From: Nepenthes gracilis | Lineage: Eukaryota > Streptophyta > Magnoliopsida > Caryophyllales > Nepenthaceae | Length of the DNA stretch: 64,000 nucleotides | Assembly: GCA_033239525.1 (NCBI GenBank) | Contig: BSYO01000031.1 | Span: 1,178,001-1,242,000 of the forward strand | Direction: 5' to 3' | In this document: positions 35,182 through 46,784 of the stretch, piece after piece | Position numbering within the stretch: the first letter of the stretch is position 1 | How the letters are laid out: every line of letters begins with the position of its first letter | The notes under the pieces: model-generated | What the model was told of the DNA's origin: nothing | Database searches by the model: none | What the model saw: only the letters and a program-made list of their open reading frames with translations | Made by a program: the position numbers and the translations under genes

Positions 35182-38100
35182 TTCTTTGAATTTGAATTAT
35201 TGTACGGATTCAGGACCTACCGAATCTTCCATGATGAGTCGAATTGAAATGGATTGGTCTCCATTTCTGCTAATGAGGGTTCTGCACAACGTAATAAACA
35301 AGTAAGTGGTCAGAAGATTGGCAGGATTTACTCCTTGATATATCCTCTGACACTTAAATTAGTAAGCCTTCAACGAGGGTGAGAAAGATGGAGGATGTAA
35401 AGGATACTAATACATAGGTAAGGGGATTAAGTGTTGGTTGGAGGACGGTGCTCCGACAAATGTGTTTGGGAGGGAGCAGCTTTTAGTGAGGGTGTACTCA
35501 GGGGATGAGTTGCTAAAGAGAGGGAGAGAGTATTTTAATCTTTTAGGGGCTCTTGAGGGTAAGGATTGCTCTGCCATTTCTGTAGAGGAGAATGGGTATT
35601 TATAACGTTTAAGCCAATTCGGCCTTATTTGGGCGCGAAGGCAGGCTGTTGGTCGCTTTGACGGATTTGTTGAGCTGTCTGAACGATCACGTGTGGGGCA
35701 AGTATAGTAATTGTGGTTGTCTTGGGATATTCCTTCATTTATTAGGGTGATCACGGAGGTCGCTAAATGGTAATGTCCGTTTGAGAAGAGAATAGGTAGT
35801 TTTGAATGTCTTTTTATTAGATCTGATTAGTTGTAAGTTAAGGCAAGTATCCTTATACCCTATTCATGGTCTGTTTTTATATTTGATAAAATTTGCTCAC
35901 ATTTGAAGGTTTTAATAGATATGCATGTTATTTTACTTATCCTATTTGCTTACCTCATATAATCATGTCTTATATGGATTGTTTGGGGTTTTTTATTTGT
36001 GTCTTTCTTATATTTGAGGGTTTTATTCATTTTATGAAAAAATAGATAAATATTTGAGATATCATATTTGTGTATCAGTCTACTTGTATAGAAAAAGTCA
36101 AGAAAACCTACATATGAATTGTGCACATGGTATCCATGTATTGCTGTCTGTGGTTCGGGCTCTACCTTTGTTATGCCATTTGATGTGACCCTTTCATGAT
36201 GAAAAACATTTTGTGATATATGACATTTTCAACTGGAAGCTTTGACCTCTTTTCCATCGAAAGAAAAAGAATTTGTGATATGTGACATAAAGATCCTCCC
36301 CGACTATGTTTTATGAGAAACATTATAAGGTAATTGAACAAAATTAATATATTCGAATATCCTAATATATCAGACAAATTTGAAGATTACACCCAACTCC
36401 ACCAATGGTAAAATATAGTGGCTTTGTTCATTGTCTACAAGAGATAGTATATAGATGGCCCTATCCATTAGTCTAAATAGACCACTAGTAACCCTTTCTC
36501 ATATTAGCCTTTTGATCTTTGGTTATCCATTTTATGCATATTTTAGATTTTCATAAGTTTTATGTATTGATTCGTATTGAGACTTCGTTTGAGATTCATA
36601 GATTTGCCCATAGTTGAGATTCAGTCGGTCTTATACATTTGGATATGTGATTTTGATTTGGATTGTGTGATTTTGTTTTGAATTATATTTTATTTAGAAT
36701 ATGTTCCTTTGGATTATATTTTGATTTGCATTATGCCTTGAGTATGAGAATACCTTTGGACTTTTGCTAACAGGCATTTGGCTTGGTGATTTATGCATTT
36801 TAAATGTATTTATGGACCATCCTCTTGATTTTGGACACTATTATTTTTTATATTATATAGATAATTGTTGCGTTTTTAACTCACTTTTTTATTTTATTAT
36901 TCCTTCAAATTAGTGAATTTGGATATCTTATAGGGAGTTTAGACGTGAAGTTAATTGTAGCCTTGTGTATGTTTGGTAAGTTTTAGTTTTGTTTTCGGAT
37001 TAGATTGTATCATATGTATTTTAGACGTTGAGATCAATTGTTTGCAGGCCTATGGTTATGTATGAGATCAATTAGATCATTGTGTATATTGGATATATAT
37101 GTGGTTGGTTTGCCTCTCATTTACAATGTTGTGAAGTAGGTCATATTTATTATATTGTCAAAATGAGTTATCTGATAAAGTTCTGTTATTGATTTTGTGA
37201 TTCTAATTCATTATTATCGTTGAATGCTGAAAAGATATGATTTGTTATCAAGTCACACACGAAATTAGAACTTAATTTGGTCATTGTTAATTTATTTTGG
37301 GATTTAAATTTTATAAGTTATAGTTATTTTAACCTACTTTGATTCGGATTTGTGATACTTCTTATGTAATTGGATAATGCAATAGAGAGATTATATTTCT
37401 GGTGAAGGGAGCAACATCCTATGAAATGTTGATAATGAAAGATCTCACTGCAAACTGAGTTTGAGGCAGCTATTTTGCATTTGGTGAAGGCCAATAATTC
37501 AGTGTATAATATTTCTAGGTAATCGATAGTGAAGTAGTACTTTATTGCTTGTAAATCATTTTTTTCAATTGTTTTTTTTCAGTAGTTTATAACAAAAAGT
37601 TTTTGGTCCTTGTTATAATATAAATTTCCCCTCTTTTCTTTCTTTTTTCCATCTACCAAACTTTATACCTTTCTTTAAAACTGTAATTAATTGAAAATTT
37701 TCTCCTCTCGGTTTTGTTATTTTTAATTCTCATGTCTTCCACCCCCTTGGGACCGGGGCCCCGATCCCCCGATACCGGATCGGATCCCGGCTGAATTTAA
37801 CGCCCCCCATCTTTTCTTTCTTTTTCATCCATCTACTTCTATCAAGCTTTATTTATTTAAGAAAAATTATACCTTTCTTTAATAAAAATATTTTTATATT
37901 TATCCAATGGCTAAAATTAGGAGTTAAGTTAATAAATAATATAGATTAAATAACACCTTTAAAATATTTAATTGAATCTTTATTATTTATATACTTAATT
38001 TTTAATCTCAATTGTTAAATAAATTTAAGAACAGAAGAATCATAACAGCGTTATCCCCTTCTTCCTTGCTCCTTAGAACATTCAATGGAGGAAAAGTTCT

Positions 38101-38220
38101 CAAGATATAATAAATAATAGTATTTATAAACAGGAACGTGTGTTTTAGATAATTTTATAGCTAATTTTAATACTTATCTCACATTTGAAAATTATTTTTT
38201 TTGGGACTTTTAGCATTTGA
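35182..38220. repeat. 3.3-kb tandem duplication, copy 2
   Basis: It follows copy 1 directly and ends TTTTAGCATTTGACT, as copy 1 does. By eye the first 1.4 kb differs by about 1%, the next part by about 7%, and the last 350 bp by about 2%. The interval 37,380-37,880 is scrambled relative to copy 1 and lacks the full TRIM. Confidence 0.85.
37741..37806. mobile_element. TRIM internal remnant in copy 2
   Basis: CACCCCCTTGGGACCGGGGC and TACCGGATCGGATCCCGG, then TTTAACGCCCC, match the middle of TRIM T1 (34,615-34,655) and the usual internal sequence of this TRIM type. It is GC-rich in an AT-rich setting and sits about 75 bp upstream of where T1 lies in copy 1. Confidence 0.6.
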
Positions 38221-38576
38221 CTAATATAATTTTGAAATTATTATTTTGAATTGAATAGACACCATTTTATCATTTTCATTCAAATAATAATAAAGAAATC
38301 TTACAAATGAGAAATTTTAAAAGAAAAGTCAACAAATGAGAAATCACCCAAATATTTGGCTGTTCATATGTCTTTATGTTTTTTTTGGTCTATTTTTATA
38401 TTAATATTAATTTAATCTGAAAACCATGCTTATAAATACAAAAACTATTTAAATTTCGGTATAACTTTTTACTCCCTTTGTTACTATTTTATTTTGTTAT
38501 TTTTGATTTGTTATATATCGGGTATCTTTTATGGTATCAAAACCAAAATTTTATTTTGATTATCGCAACTACTACA
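38221..38576 (+). other. Possible older copia-like LTR tail with primer site
   Basis: ATAAATAC (38,431) and the run TTTTACTCCCTTTGTTACTA precede TGGTATCAAAACC (38,532-38,544), which looks like an iMet-type primer site. A similar TTTTTACTCTTTTTGTTAGT run is at 54,003-54,060. No CA end is visible before the primer site, so the call is weak. G2 is inserted 33 bp downstream. Confidence 0.35.
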
Positions 38577-40458
38577 TGTGACCGAACGCCTCCTCATATC
38601 CATCATTAACTTAATTCTAAAAGTATATAATCTATTAGGTGTGATCTATTAAATGTGTATTAACATACACAGGATCCACATTATATGCCACAACCTCGTG
38701 GCTCCGACAATAAATTTAAATAATTCTAACTTGTCGGTCCTATATCGGGAAGATATCTACAAATGCCTTCAAACTGGCGAAAGCATTTCATGTTTCAATA
38801 TATACTAGCTTTTACGTCGACTTCCTTAATTATAAAATATTACATACATCTAGCCCTTCAACAGAATAAAAATGACTATTGTACCAAAAATACAAAAGAT
38901 AATGTTTAAATACATCCTAGGACATCCACAAGACCGAAAACTAAGCTCCAATCCATCATTTCTACTCATCAGGTATAAACTCGTATAGATCATTTAAAGG
39001 GTTAGTAAAAATAGTAAGTGAGTCAAATGCTCAACAATGCACATATATATATATAAAGAACATGTATAATTTATACTTGAAACATAATAGTACGTATCAA
39101 AAGAAATAAGGACGAATGGATAATTATAAAACATGATTAGAAAATACTTTTATAATACATACTAAATTTATTTTCTTATTATTTTATTTTCTTACTTGTC
39201 AAATCATGCTGAAAACTTATTTATTCCTTAGAGATTAGGGCCAATAGACCTTACTAGTTAAAAAAGCGGTCGATCAAAGCCTGGATTGTATTTGCTCCTG
39301 CACAATCAAAAGTCTTCACCTCCTATTCAAGACCGAAGGTTGGCCATCTACATATAACACTATAAATGAGGTCTTAACCGCAAAGCGGTCTTTAATAAAT
39401 AACGATCTTTTACTATAATATACTAAGACATATCGAAATATACTATCTGTCGAATGTTTCTTGGTCCAGTTTCTTAACTTCTTAGAAAATTCTATACTTA
39501 ATTTCATATATTATTAATTCTCATCCTTTTGGAGAACAGTTCACAAGTTATTAACATAATTGCAGAATATCCATCCATAATTCTTTTCTACAGAGCTTAA
39601 ACATTTTTACTATGGCCATTTTTTAGTCATGAAAATTCATCAATAATACAAAGAAGATAAAATATCCAAATAGTAGAAAAAGCATGCTATATAAAATTAA
39701 ATGTACAATATATTTTCGATAAACATAAATAACATGGAATAAATTTAAAAATCATAAACTTGAAGTACAACTATGTGGAAATATAATTTTAGGTCTCTAA
39801 ATATGGAGAAAAAAATTTTCGTAACATGTATATTTAAGATATAAGCAAATAAACGGTAGTTTTCAATAAATCTTGCTATAAAAATATGGTAATACAATAA
39901 ATATATATATTTTCATGTTCTTACTTCAAAATCTCAATTAGGATAAGTGTTAGAATAATAATACTCAAAATGAATAGGAATAAACAACAATAACCGAAAA
40001 AGAAATCTTAGAATATACTTGTCTTAATCCGATCTACCAATTTTCTTACTCGGATCGCTTGGATTCACGCATTTAGAGCCTCCTCTTTCTCCTTCTCTCT
40101 CTTCTCTTCTTCCTCCTTCACCTCTCTCTCTCCTCTTTGCAACTTTTGAGCTAAAATGGCAGAATGGGAGTAGGTAGGGCTTTTAACAACTTCGGCACTC
40201 GAGCACCAATCGAGCACCGCTTGGGTGTGAACATACTAGAAATCTCACTCGAGTGCACCTCGAGCGCTCATCAGGCGTGGATCCGGCACTAGTCGGGCGT
40301 AGGGGTTTTAGAAATTGCACCTACCCTGCGCCTTGGGCGCTCCACTAGCCTGCACCAGGCCGAGTTGTCCGAGTCGATTTTCGGATCTTTTCACCCAATT
40401 CTCACATCTATTTTCCTTAATATCAATCATATAGACCTAGTAAATTATGATTTTTACA
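38577..40458 (-). mobile_element. G2 3' LTR (1.88 kb)
   Basis: On the + strand it starts TGTGACCGAACGCC and ends GATTTTTACA. It matches 45,516-46,779 but contains about 620 bp (38,740-39,365) missing from the other LTR. A CT-rich leader (40,080-40,140) and GC-rich block (40,195-40,370) lie towards its own start. The minus-strand frame at 39,316-39,507 is not a gene. Confidence 0.85.
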
Positions 40459-40484
40459 AAATTTGAAAATTCAAACATTATAAT

Positions 40485-40985
40485 CCTCCCCTTTATAAAA
40501 TTTCATCCTCAAAATTTGAAGATGGTTACATACCTAATCAAAAGAATAGATTATGATACTTGTCCAGAATCTTATCCTCAAGCTCCCACATGCCCTCTTC
40601 CTGTGTATGGTTTCTCCATAAGATTTTCACCAAAGGAATTGCTTTGGTTCAAAGCACTTGGTTTTTACAATCCAAAATCTGCACAGACTCCTCAACATAT
40701 GATAGATCCTTGCGGATCGATAACAACTCATAATCAATAGCATGGGTTGGATCATAGATATACTTTTGGAGCATTGACACGTGAAAAACATTATACACCT
40801 CTCCCAAATTCGGTAGAAAGTCAAACTGGTAGGCCACCTCACTCACTTTCTCAAAAATCTCGAATGGACCAATAAATCTTGGTTTCAGCTTTTCTTTGAC
40901 CCCAAATCTAGACACGCCCTTCGACGGCGATACCTTCAAGAAGATAAAACCCCCGACTTCGAATCTCAGCTCTATCTTTCTCCAA
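40485..40985 (-). pseudogene. G2 integrase C-terminus and chromodomain
   Basis: The frame 40,649-40,939 reads GVSRFGVKEKLKPRFIGPFE, then VFHVSMLQKYIYDPTHAIDY and ELLSIRKDLSYVEESV. A frameshift near 40,640 leads to VQILDCKNQVLRTKAIPLVK, ILWRNHTQEEGMWE and LEDKIL, a typical Tekay chromodomain with its aromatic and acidic positions recognisable. This domain is thought to steer insertion to methylated-histone chromatin. A polypurine tract (complement CCTCCCCTTTA) is at 40,485-40,495. Confidence 0.85.
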
Positions 40986-40999
40986 TAGGTATAATTTTT

Positions 41000-42020
41000 C
41001 TATCTGCTTTGAGTTACTTTCAACTTTTCATAGATCAATTTGGTTTTATTAGACATCTCCTTAATAATCACTGGCCCCATAAGGCTGTCTATCACCCGTC
41101 TCTTCCCAATAAATAGGTGAACGACACTTCCTCCCACACACGCTTGATAACTATTATTATACATGAATTTTTTCAATATTAAATAATCATCCCAATTATC
41201 TTTCAACTCCATCATTGTAGCTCTTAATATATCTTCCAAAATCTGAATGGATCTATAATGTCCTCAGGTTACCCGCATGTAGATATTGTCCGCTTTGGGC
41301 CTGGAGAACTTCACGGCGTCTCAAGCCAACACGCGCCTCGCACGGTTTTGTTTTTGACAGACGGAGTCCACCGCCCCCAAAATACGTCTACATAGAAAAG
41401 GTATCCACGGCTTTTAAAGCACACTTCGTTCCCCCCTCCAATCCAATGTTTAGATCGGGAGCCCAAGATCCGCCGGCACACCGAACTCGGTCCTGCCTCA
41501 CATTTGTAATGTCCCTGTGTCACCCAAATATACATATTGTCCCTCGTTTCAAGCCAACATGTGGCCCACACAGTTTTGTTTCTAGCAGACGGAGTACATC
41601 GCCCCAAAATCTCATATGGGGAAGGGTATCTTGCTTCCCCTCTAATCCATTGCAGGACTCTATAGTTTTGTCCATCCATCTACGGGTGATAAGTTGTGCC
41701 GAACTTTAGATCCATCCCCAATTCGCAGTGCAAACTCCTCCAAAATTTTGAGAAAATCTCAGCTCTCGATCTGATATGATGGTTGTCGAAACTACATGCA
41801 ATCTCACAATCTCATCAATAAACATATGGGCTAACCAATCCTTCGAATAACTCACCCGAATGGCTAGAAAATGTGCCGATTTTGTAAGATGGTCGACAAT
41901 CACCCAAATGGCATCATAATTCCTAGGTGTCCTTGGCAATCTCAACACAAAATCCATGGATGTCTTACCATTTCCAATTTGGTATAGGCAAAGGTTGTAA
42001 AAGACCAGATGACTTCTTAC
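41000..42020 (-). pseudogene. G2 integrase catalytic core, split by a TRIM
   Basis: The frame 41,706-41,957 gives MDFVLRLPRTPRNYDAIWVI and VDHLTKSAHFLAIRV, then IISDRELRF, holding the first two catalytic Asp. Next comes FGTTYHP and DGQNYR, after which T2 is inserted. The frame resumes at 41,239 with RSIQILEDILRATMMELKDN and LKKFMYNNSYQACVG. The catalytic Glu after DGQ is lost (DGQNYRSIQ instead of DGQSERTIQ). Confidence 0.8.
41258..41659 (-). mobile_element. TRIM retrotransposon T2 inside the G2 integrase
   Basis: CTATA flanks it (41,253-41,257 and 41,660-41,664), and removing one copy restores the reading DGQNYRSIQ. It has two LTR-like units: 41,258 to about 41,450 and TGTAATGTCCC 41,505-41,659. 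Both share ATATTGTCC and a GACGGAGT(C/A)CA(C/T)CGCCCC block with T1. The primer-site complement between them is degenerate. The minus-strand frame 41,311-41,679 is not a gene. Confidence 0.75.
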
Positions 42021-42179
42021 ACTCGGCCTTCAACTGCTGATAGATCAAATATTTTTTTTAGAAAAATCACAATTTTCTTCCTCATATTCCTCTACCAAAA
42101 TATTTTTTTTTTTTCAAATTTTGATTCATCTTATTAATCTCCAGGTGGATTGTATACTCAACCGGTGAGCTTCTTTAAT

Positions 42180-42940
42180 AATTTATTCCTTCAATTCTCT
42201 ACCATTTGGCACACAAATCCAACCTCGGAACCTCAAGATTCCGTTGACACAAACATTAAAATCAATTCTAGTGTCTTGATTCAAATCTCCAGTGTTATTA
42301 GCTAAGAACAAATCACTCATTTGACCTTCCTTAATCCATCTCAATATCTCCGACTGGATTAAAAAATATGACAAAATCATCCGATTACCTTAGGAATACC
42401 TCCGGATATCACATTGCATCGTGCACTCTAACATCTCTATCTTCTTAATCCTCAAATGACCCATGAAATTCATTTGACGACTTAGAGCATTTGCTACCAC
42501 ATTACCCTTACCTGGCTTATATTGGATTTTACATTCAAAGTCCTTTAGATAGTTTATTTATCTCATCTGCCTCATATTCATCTCTTTCCGAGAAAATAAA
42601 TACTTGAGACTCTTATGGTCTGATATACCAAGAATTTCTCATTGTACAAATAATGTCTCTAGATCTTTAAAGTAAAAATTACTGCTGCTAGCTTCAAATC
42701 GTGCATCGGGTAATTCTTCTCATGAATTTTCAGCTGCCTTAATTCATAGGCTATCACTCTTCTGTGCTGTATCAAAACACAGCATAATCCTGTCTTGCTT
42801 GCATCATAATAAATTTCAAATCCATCGGATCCTTTCGGAATCATTAGGATTGGAGCGGATGCCAATCGATCCTTCAATTCCTGAAAACTTTGCTCACATT
42901 CTTCTGTCCAAATAAACTTAACATCATTCCTCATTAACTA
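42180..42940 (-). pseudogene. G2 RNase H and following linker
   Basis: The frame 42,659-42,934 reads [50 protein letters not shown] and [20 protein letters not shown]. This is the RT-RNase H connection and first half of RNase H with its Asp (YYDAS). Further left the DALSRK end is readable around 42,470-42,540 (MNFMGHLRIKKIEML region in another frame). Broken by stops and shifts. Confidence 0.8.
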
Positions 42941-43690
42941 GGTGGGCGGCATGAAAATTCTGGAAAAATTTTTCACGAATCTCCGATAATAACCCGCCAT
43001 CCCAAGGAAACTTCAGACTTCGGTCACTACTGAGGGTCGGCTCTAATTGACAATAGTTTTGATCTTTTTCGGGTCAACAAAAATGCCTTCCTTCAATATA
43101 ATATGACCCATAAATACCACTTTCTCAAACTAAAATTCATATTTTTTCAACTTGGCATATAATTTCTCCTCCCAAAGTGTCTAAAGAGCAATTCTCAAAT
43201 ACATATCGTGCTCATTATAACTCCTTGAATAAATCAATATATCATCAATAAATATAATAACAAATTTATCCAAGTAGGGCCGAAATACCGGATTCATTAA
43301 GTCCATAAAAGCAATGGAAAAATTTGACAATCTAAAAGGTATAACTAGAAATTCATAATGCCCGTACCTCATCCGAAAGGCCGTCTTCACTACGTCCTCC
43401 TTGATTCTCAACTAGTGATACCCCGAATGAAAGTCAATCTTGAAAAATGCCTACGCTCCCTGCAGTAGATCAAACAGGTCATCAATAATCGACAATGGGT
43501 ATTTGTTCTTAATAATAATCTTGTTTAATTCTCGATAATTGATGCAAAATTGCAATGATCCATCCTTCTTCTTAACAAATAATACCGTGATACCCTAAGG
43601 AAATATGCTCGGTTGAATAAATTCCTTATCCAAAAGCTCCTGTAACTACTGTTTCAATTCTTTCAATTCGGCAGACACCATCCTATACGG
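42941..43690 (-). pseudogene. G2 reverse transcriptase
   Basis: The frame 43,181-43,411 reads [40 protein letters not shown] and [13 protein letters not shown], which contains the catalytic DD of gypsy RT. Upstream, KLPGLPPN and PYRMVSAELKELKQ (43,646-43,700) mark the RT start. The middle (43,420-43,640) shows fingers-domain sequence broken by frameshifts. Confidence 0.85.
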
Positions 43691-44340
43691 TGTTTTTGAG
43701 ATTGGTGTCGAACCAGGAACAACCTCAATCTCAAATTCAATCTCTAGATTTGGTGGCAACCCAGGCAACTCATCAGGAAAGATATCTTCAAACTCGCTAA
43801 CCACGGGGATATCCTTGACCGACATACTATGACTCCAAATCGTGCAGGCATTAGCTAAATAGGCTTGGCATTCGGAATCCATTAAATGATGAACGTGCAA
43901 AGCAGAAATGAAACAAGGTGGTTCCTTCCGCACTATGCCTTGGAAATAGAATGGTTCACATTCCGAAATGGCAAAGTGAACTTGCTTATGAAAGTAATTG
44001 ACACTGGCATGATAACTCGCCAGCCAGTTCATACTTAAGATCATATCAAAATCATACATAGTCAATAAAATCAAATCTACTGCCAACTGCAACCCACTAA
44101 TCTAGACTTCACACCTCAGATACATGATATCCGTAACCACAGACGATCTCGAGGGCGTAGACACAACAAAAATATGATCCAAAATTCTCGGAGGAGACAA
44201 CAATTTATATGCAAATCGTAGAGACACAAAGAAATGAGTTGATCCCGAATCTAGAAGAATATGCGTAGAAATATTAAAGGTAGTGATAGTACCTTCTACT
44301 ATATTTGGCGATACCTCTGCATCCTGGACTATGACTACAA
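43691..44340 (-). pseudogene. G2 protease and linker to RT
   Basis: The frame 43,646-44,092 reads MYDFDMILSMNWLASYHASV, the second protease motif. After it come LMDSECQAYLANACT and VVSEFEDIFPDELPGLPP, the linker into RT. Between 44,130 and 44,260 a shifted frame gives DSGSTHFF, the catalytic Asp motif. Confidence 0.8.
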
Positions 44341-44344
44341 AGGC

Positions 44345-45333
44345 CTTTCCTAAAAAAATTTGCTTCTTCTACATCGGTCGCTTAGGAATGGGACAATCTT
44401 TAATCATATAATTGGACTTGCCGTAATTAAAGCAAGCTCCTAAACGCTTGTAGCACAGCTTTCCTTCATTGAACCTTCCACAATAATCACATGCATTAGC
44501 AGTCACTAGCGGACCTTGTCCTACTGGCTCTCCGTGTTCCTCTTTCCTTTATCTTTTGGCCTCATCTTCTTATGAGGTCCTTCTGACCCCGAGCCTTGAC
44601 TAGTAGCTGAGCCTCCACGGTTTCTAACTGTCTTCCCAAAGTATTATTCTCTTTCAAGCTCCTTCTCGAATAAAAGAGCCCAATCCAAAATCTCTCAATA
44701 ATTACACAATTAGTGCATGACTAGCTACTTCCTAATGTCATCCCTCAGCCTGGACTAAAATTTCCTGGCTTTTCGTGCTTCGTCATCAACTATATGCAGG
44801 CTATATCGGGATAATTCTGTGAATTTGGCTTCATACTCAGCCACGGTCTAATTTCTTTACCGCAGCCGTGAGAACTCGTCCTCCTACTCTCGCAAGCTAG
44901 TTGAAAATTACTTTTCTAAGAATGCCTCCTTGAACATCTCTTAGGTAATCTGGTCCTAAGCAACATCCAAAGCTCTCTCCTGCATCGACCATCAGTGATC
45001 AGCTTCACCCTCCAACATGTACATCACAAAAATCACCTTATTTACTTCCGGACAACGAATAACGTTGAAAATCTTTTTAATTCTTCTAATCCACGCCTCC
45101 ACCTTCGATGGGTCCTAATCCCCACAAACTTCTGGTGTCCTCTTATTATTAAATTGGTCATAAGCTATAACTCTCATATTTGCTAGAGCTGTAGCAAGGG
45201 CTGGGGCTGGCTAAAGATTGTGCTAACCATGAGCCATCATCTCTATGATGTTAGCCATTCTTCCCATAATGTTCAGATATTCCTCCCTGTTTGGACGAGA
45301 GACAGCTCCAAAGTTTCTCCCTCGGCCTGACAT
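44345..45333 (-). pseudogene. G2 gag
   Basis: It starts at 45,333 (MSGRGRNFGAVSRPNREEYL). The capsid core reads VEAWIRRIKKIFNVIRCPEV, FVMYMLEGEADHWW and AEYEAKFTELSRYSLHIVDD. The zinc-knuckle region is degenerate: CDYCGRFNEGK and CFNYGKSNYMIKDC, with Cys and His positions lost. Many in-frame TAG codons stand where Gln or Trp is expected, and few frameshifts occur in the first 600 bp. Confidence 0.85.
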
Positions 45334-45497
45334 TCTGAATTCCTACTAGCATAACATCAATAATTTAGGTTATATTACTGCACCAAACCTAACAAAACTA
45401 CCTAAATAGAGATTTTAACCTATACTTTGAGTCTAATCAGATCAATCTAAACCTCGAACCAGATTCAACCAACCCAAATCATAAGGCATCTCCTAAG

Positions 45498-45513
45498 CTA
45501 TTCTCTGATACCA
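45498..45513 (-). other. G2 primer binding site (tRNA-iMet)
   Basis: The minus strand reads TGGTATCAGAGAATAG, starting 2 bp past the 5' LTR end at 45,516. Confidence 0.85.
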
Positions 45514-45515
45514 CC

Positions 45516-46779
45516 TATGATAGAACGCCTCCTCATATCCATCATTAACTTAATTGTAATAGTAGACAATCTATTATGCATGATTTAATATATGTATATT
45601 AACATACAAAGGATCCACATCATATGCCACAACCTCGTGGCTTCGATAATAAATCTAAATAATTCTACATTGTCGGACCTTAGGTATAAAGCGGTTCTTA
45701 ACAGGTAATGATCTTTCATTATAATATATTAAGGCATGTCGAAATATACTATCTGTCGAATATTCCTTAGTCCAATTTCTTAACTTCTTAGAAGATTTTA
45801 CATTTAACTTCATATATTATTGGTTCTTATCCTTTTGGAGAACAGTTCATAAGTCCTTAATATAATTACAGAATATCCCTCCATAATTCTTTTTCATAGA
45901 GCTTACACGGTTTTACCATGGCTATTTCTTAATCATGAAAATTCATCAATAATACATATAAGATAAAATATCCAAATAGTAAAGAAACTTGCTATATAAA
46001 ATCAAATATACAGTATATTTTAAGCACGGATAAATAACATGTAATAAATTTAAAAATTATAAACTTGAAGCATAATTATGTGAAAATATAATTTTAGGCC
46101 TCTAAGCATGGAGAGAAAATTTTCGTAACATACATATTTAAGATGCAAGCAAATAAACGGTGGTTTTCAATGAATCTTGCTAAAAAAATATGGTGAAGTC
46201 ACAAATATGCACACTTTTCATCTTCTTACTTCAAAATCCCAATTTGGATGAGTATTAGAATAATAATACTCAAAATAAACGGGAATAAATAACAACAACC
46301 GAAAAAAAAAATTAGAATGTACTTATATTAACCCAATCTACTAATTTTCTTACTTAAATTGTCTGGATTCCCGCGTTTGGAGCCTCTCCTTTCTCCTTCG
46401 CCTCTCGCTCTCTCCCCTCTGCAACTTTTGGGCTAAAATGGCAGAATGGGTGCAGGTGGGCTTTTAAAAATTCCAGCGCTCAAGTGCCGATCGAGCATTG
46501 TTTGGGCGCAAACATACTAGAAATCACGCTCGAGCACGCCTTGGGTGCTCATCAGGCGCAATGGTTTTGGAAAACGTGTTTCAGTCGCAAATTGGGTGCT
46601 GGTCGAACACGGGGGTTTTGTAAATTGCGCCTACCCTATGCTTAGGCTGCGCCTCGGGCGCTCCACTGGCCTACACTAGGTCGAGTTGTCCGGATCAATT
46701 TTTAGACCTTTTGTTCCAATTCTTATATTCTTTATCCTTAATATCAATCGTATGGGCCTAGGAAATCACAATTTTTACA
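45516..46779 (-). mobile_element. G2 5' LTR (1.26 kb, internally deleted)
   Basis: On the + strand it starts TATGATAGAACGCC, aligned with TGTGACCGAACGCC of the partner LTR, so TG became TA. It ends ATTTTTACA. About 620 bp present in the partner are missing at about 45,676. Confidence 0.8.
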
Positions 46780-46784
46780 CTACA

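Larger units (their letters stand above)
38577..46779 (-). mobile_element. Complete Tekay/Del chromovirus G2, inactive, target duplication CTACA
   Basis: Two LTRs flank an internal region coding on the minus strand for gag, protease, RT, RNase H and integrase with chromodomain. CTACA lies on both sides (38,572-38,576 and 46,780-46,784). The primer site is tRNA-iMet type. A TRIM sits in the integrase. Every coding domain has stops or frameshifts. Placing the LTR start at TGTAAAAA leaves 26 bp between polypurine tract and 3' LTR, which is unusual; the LTR may originally have begun at the tract. Confidence 0.85.
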
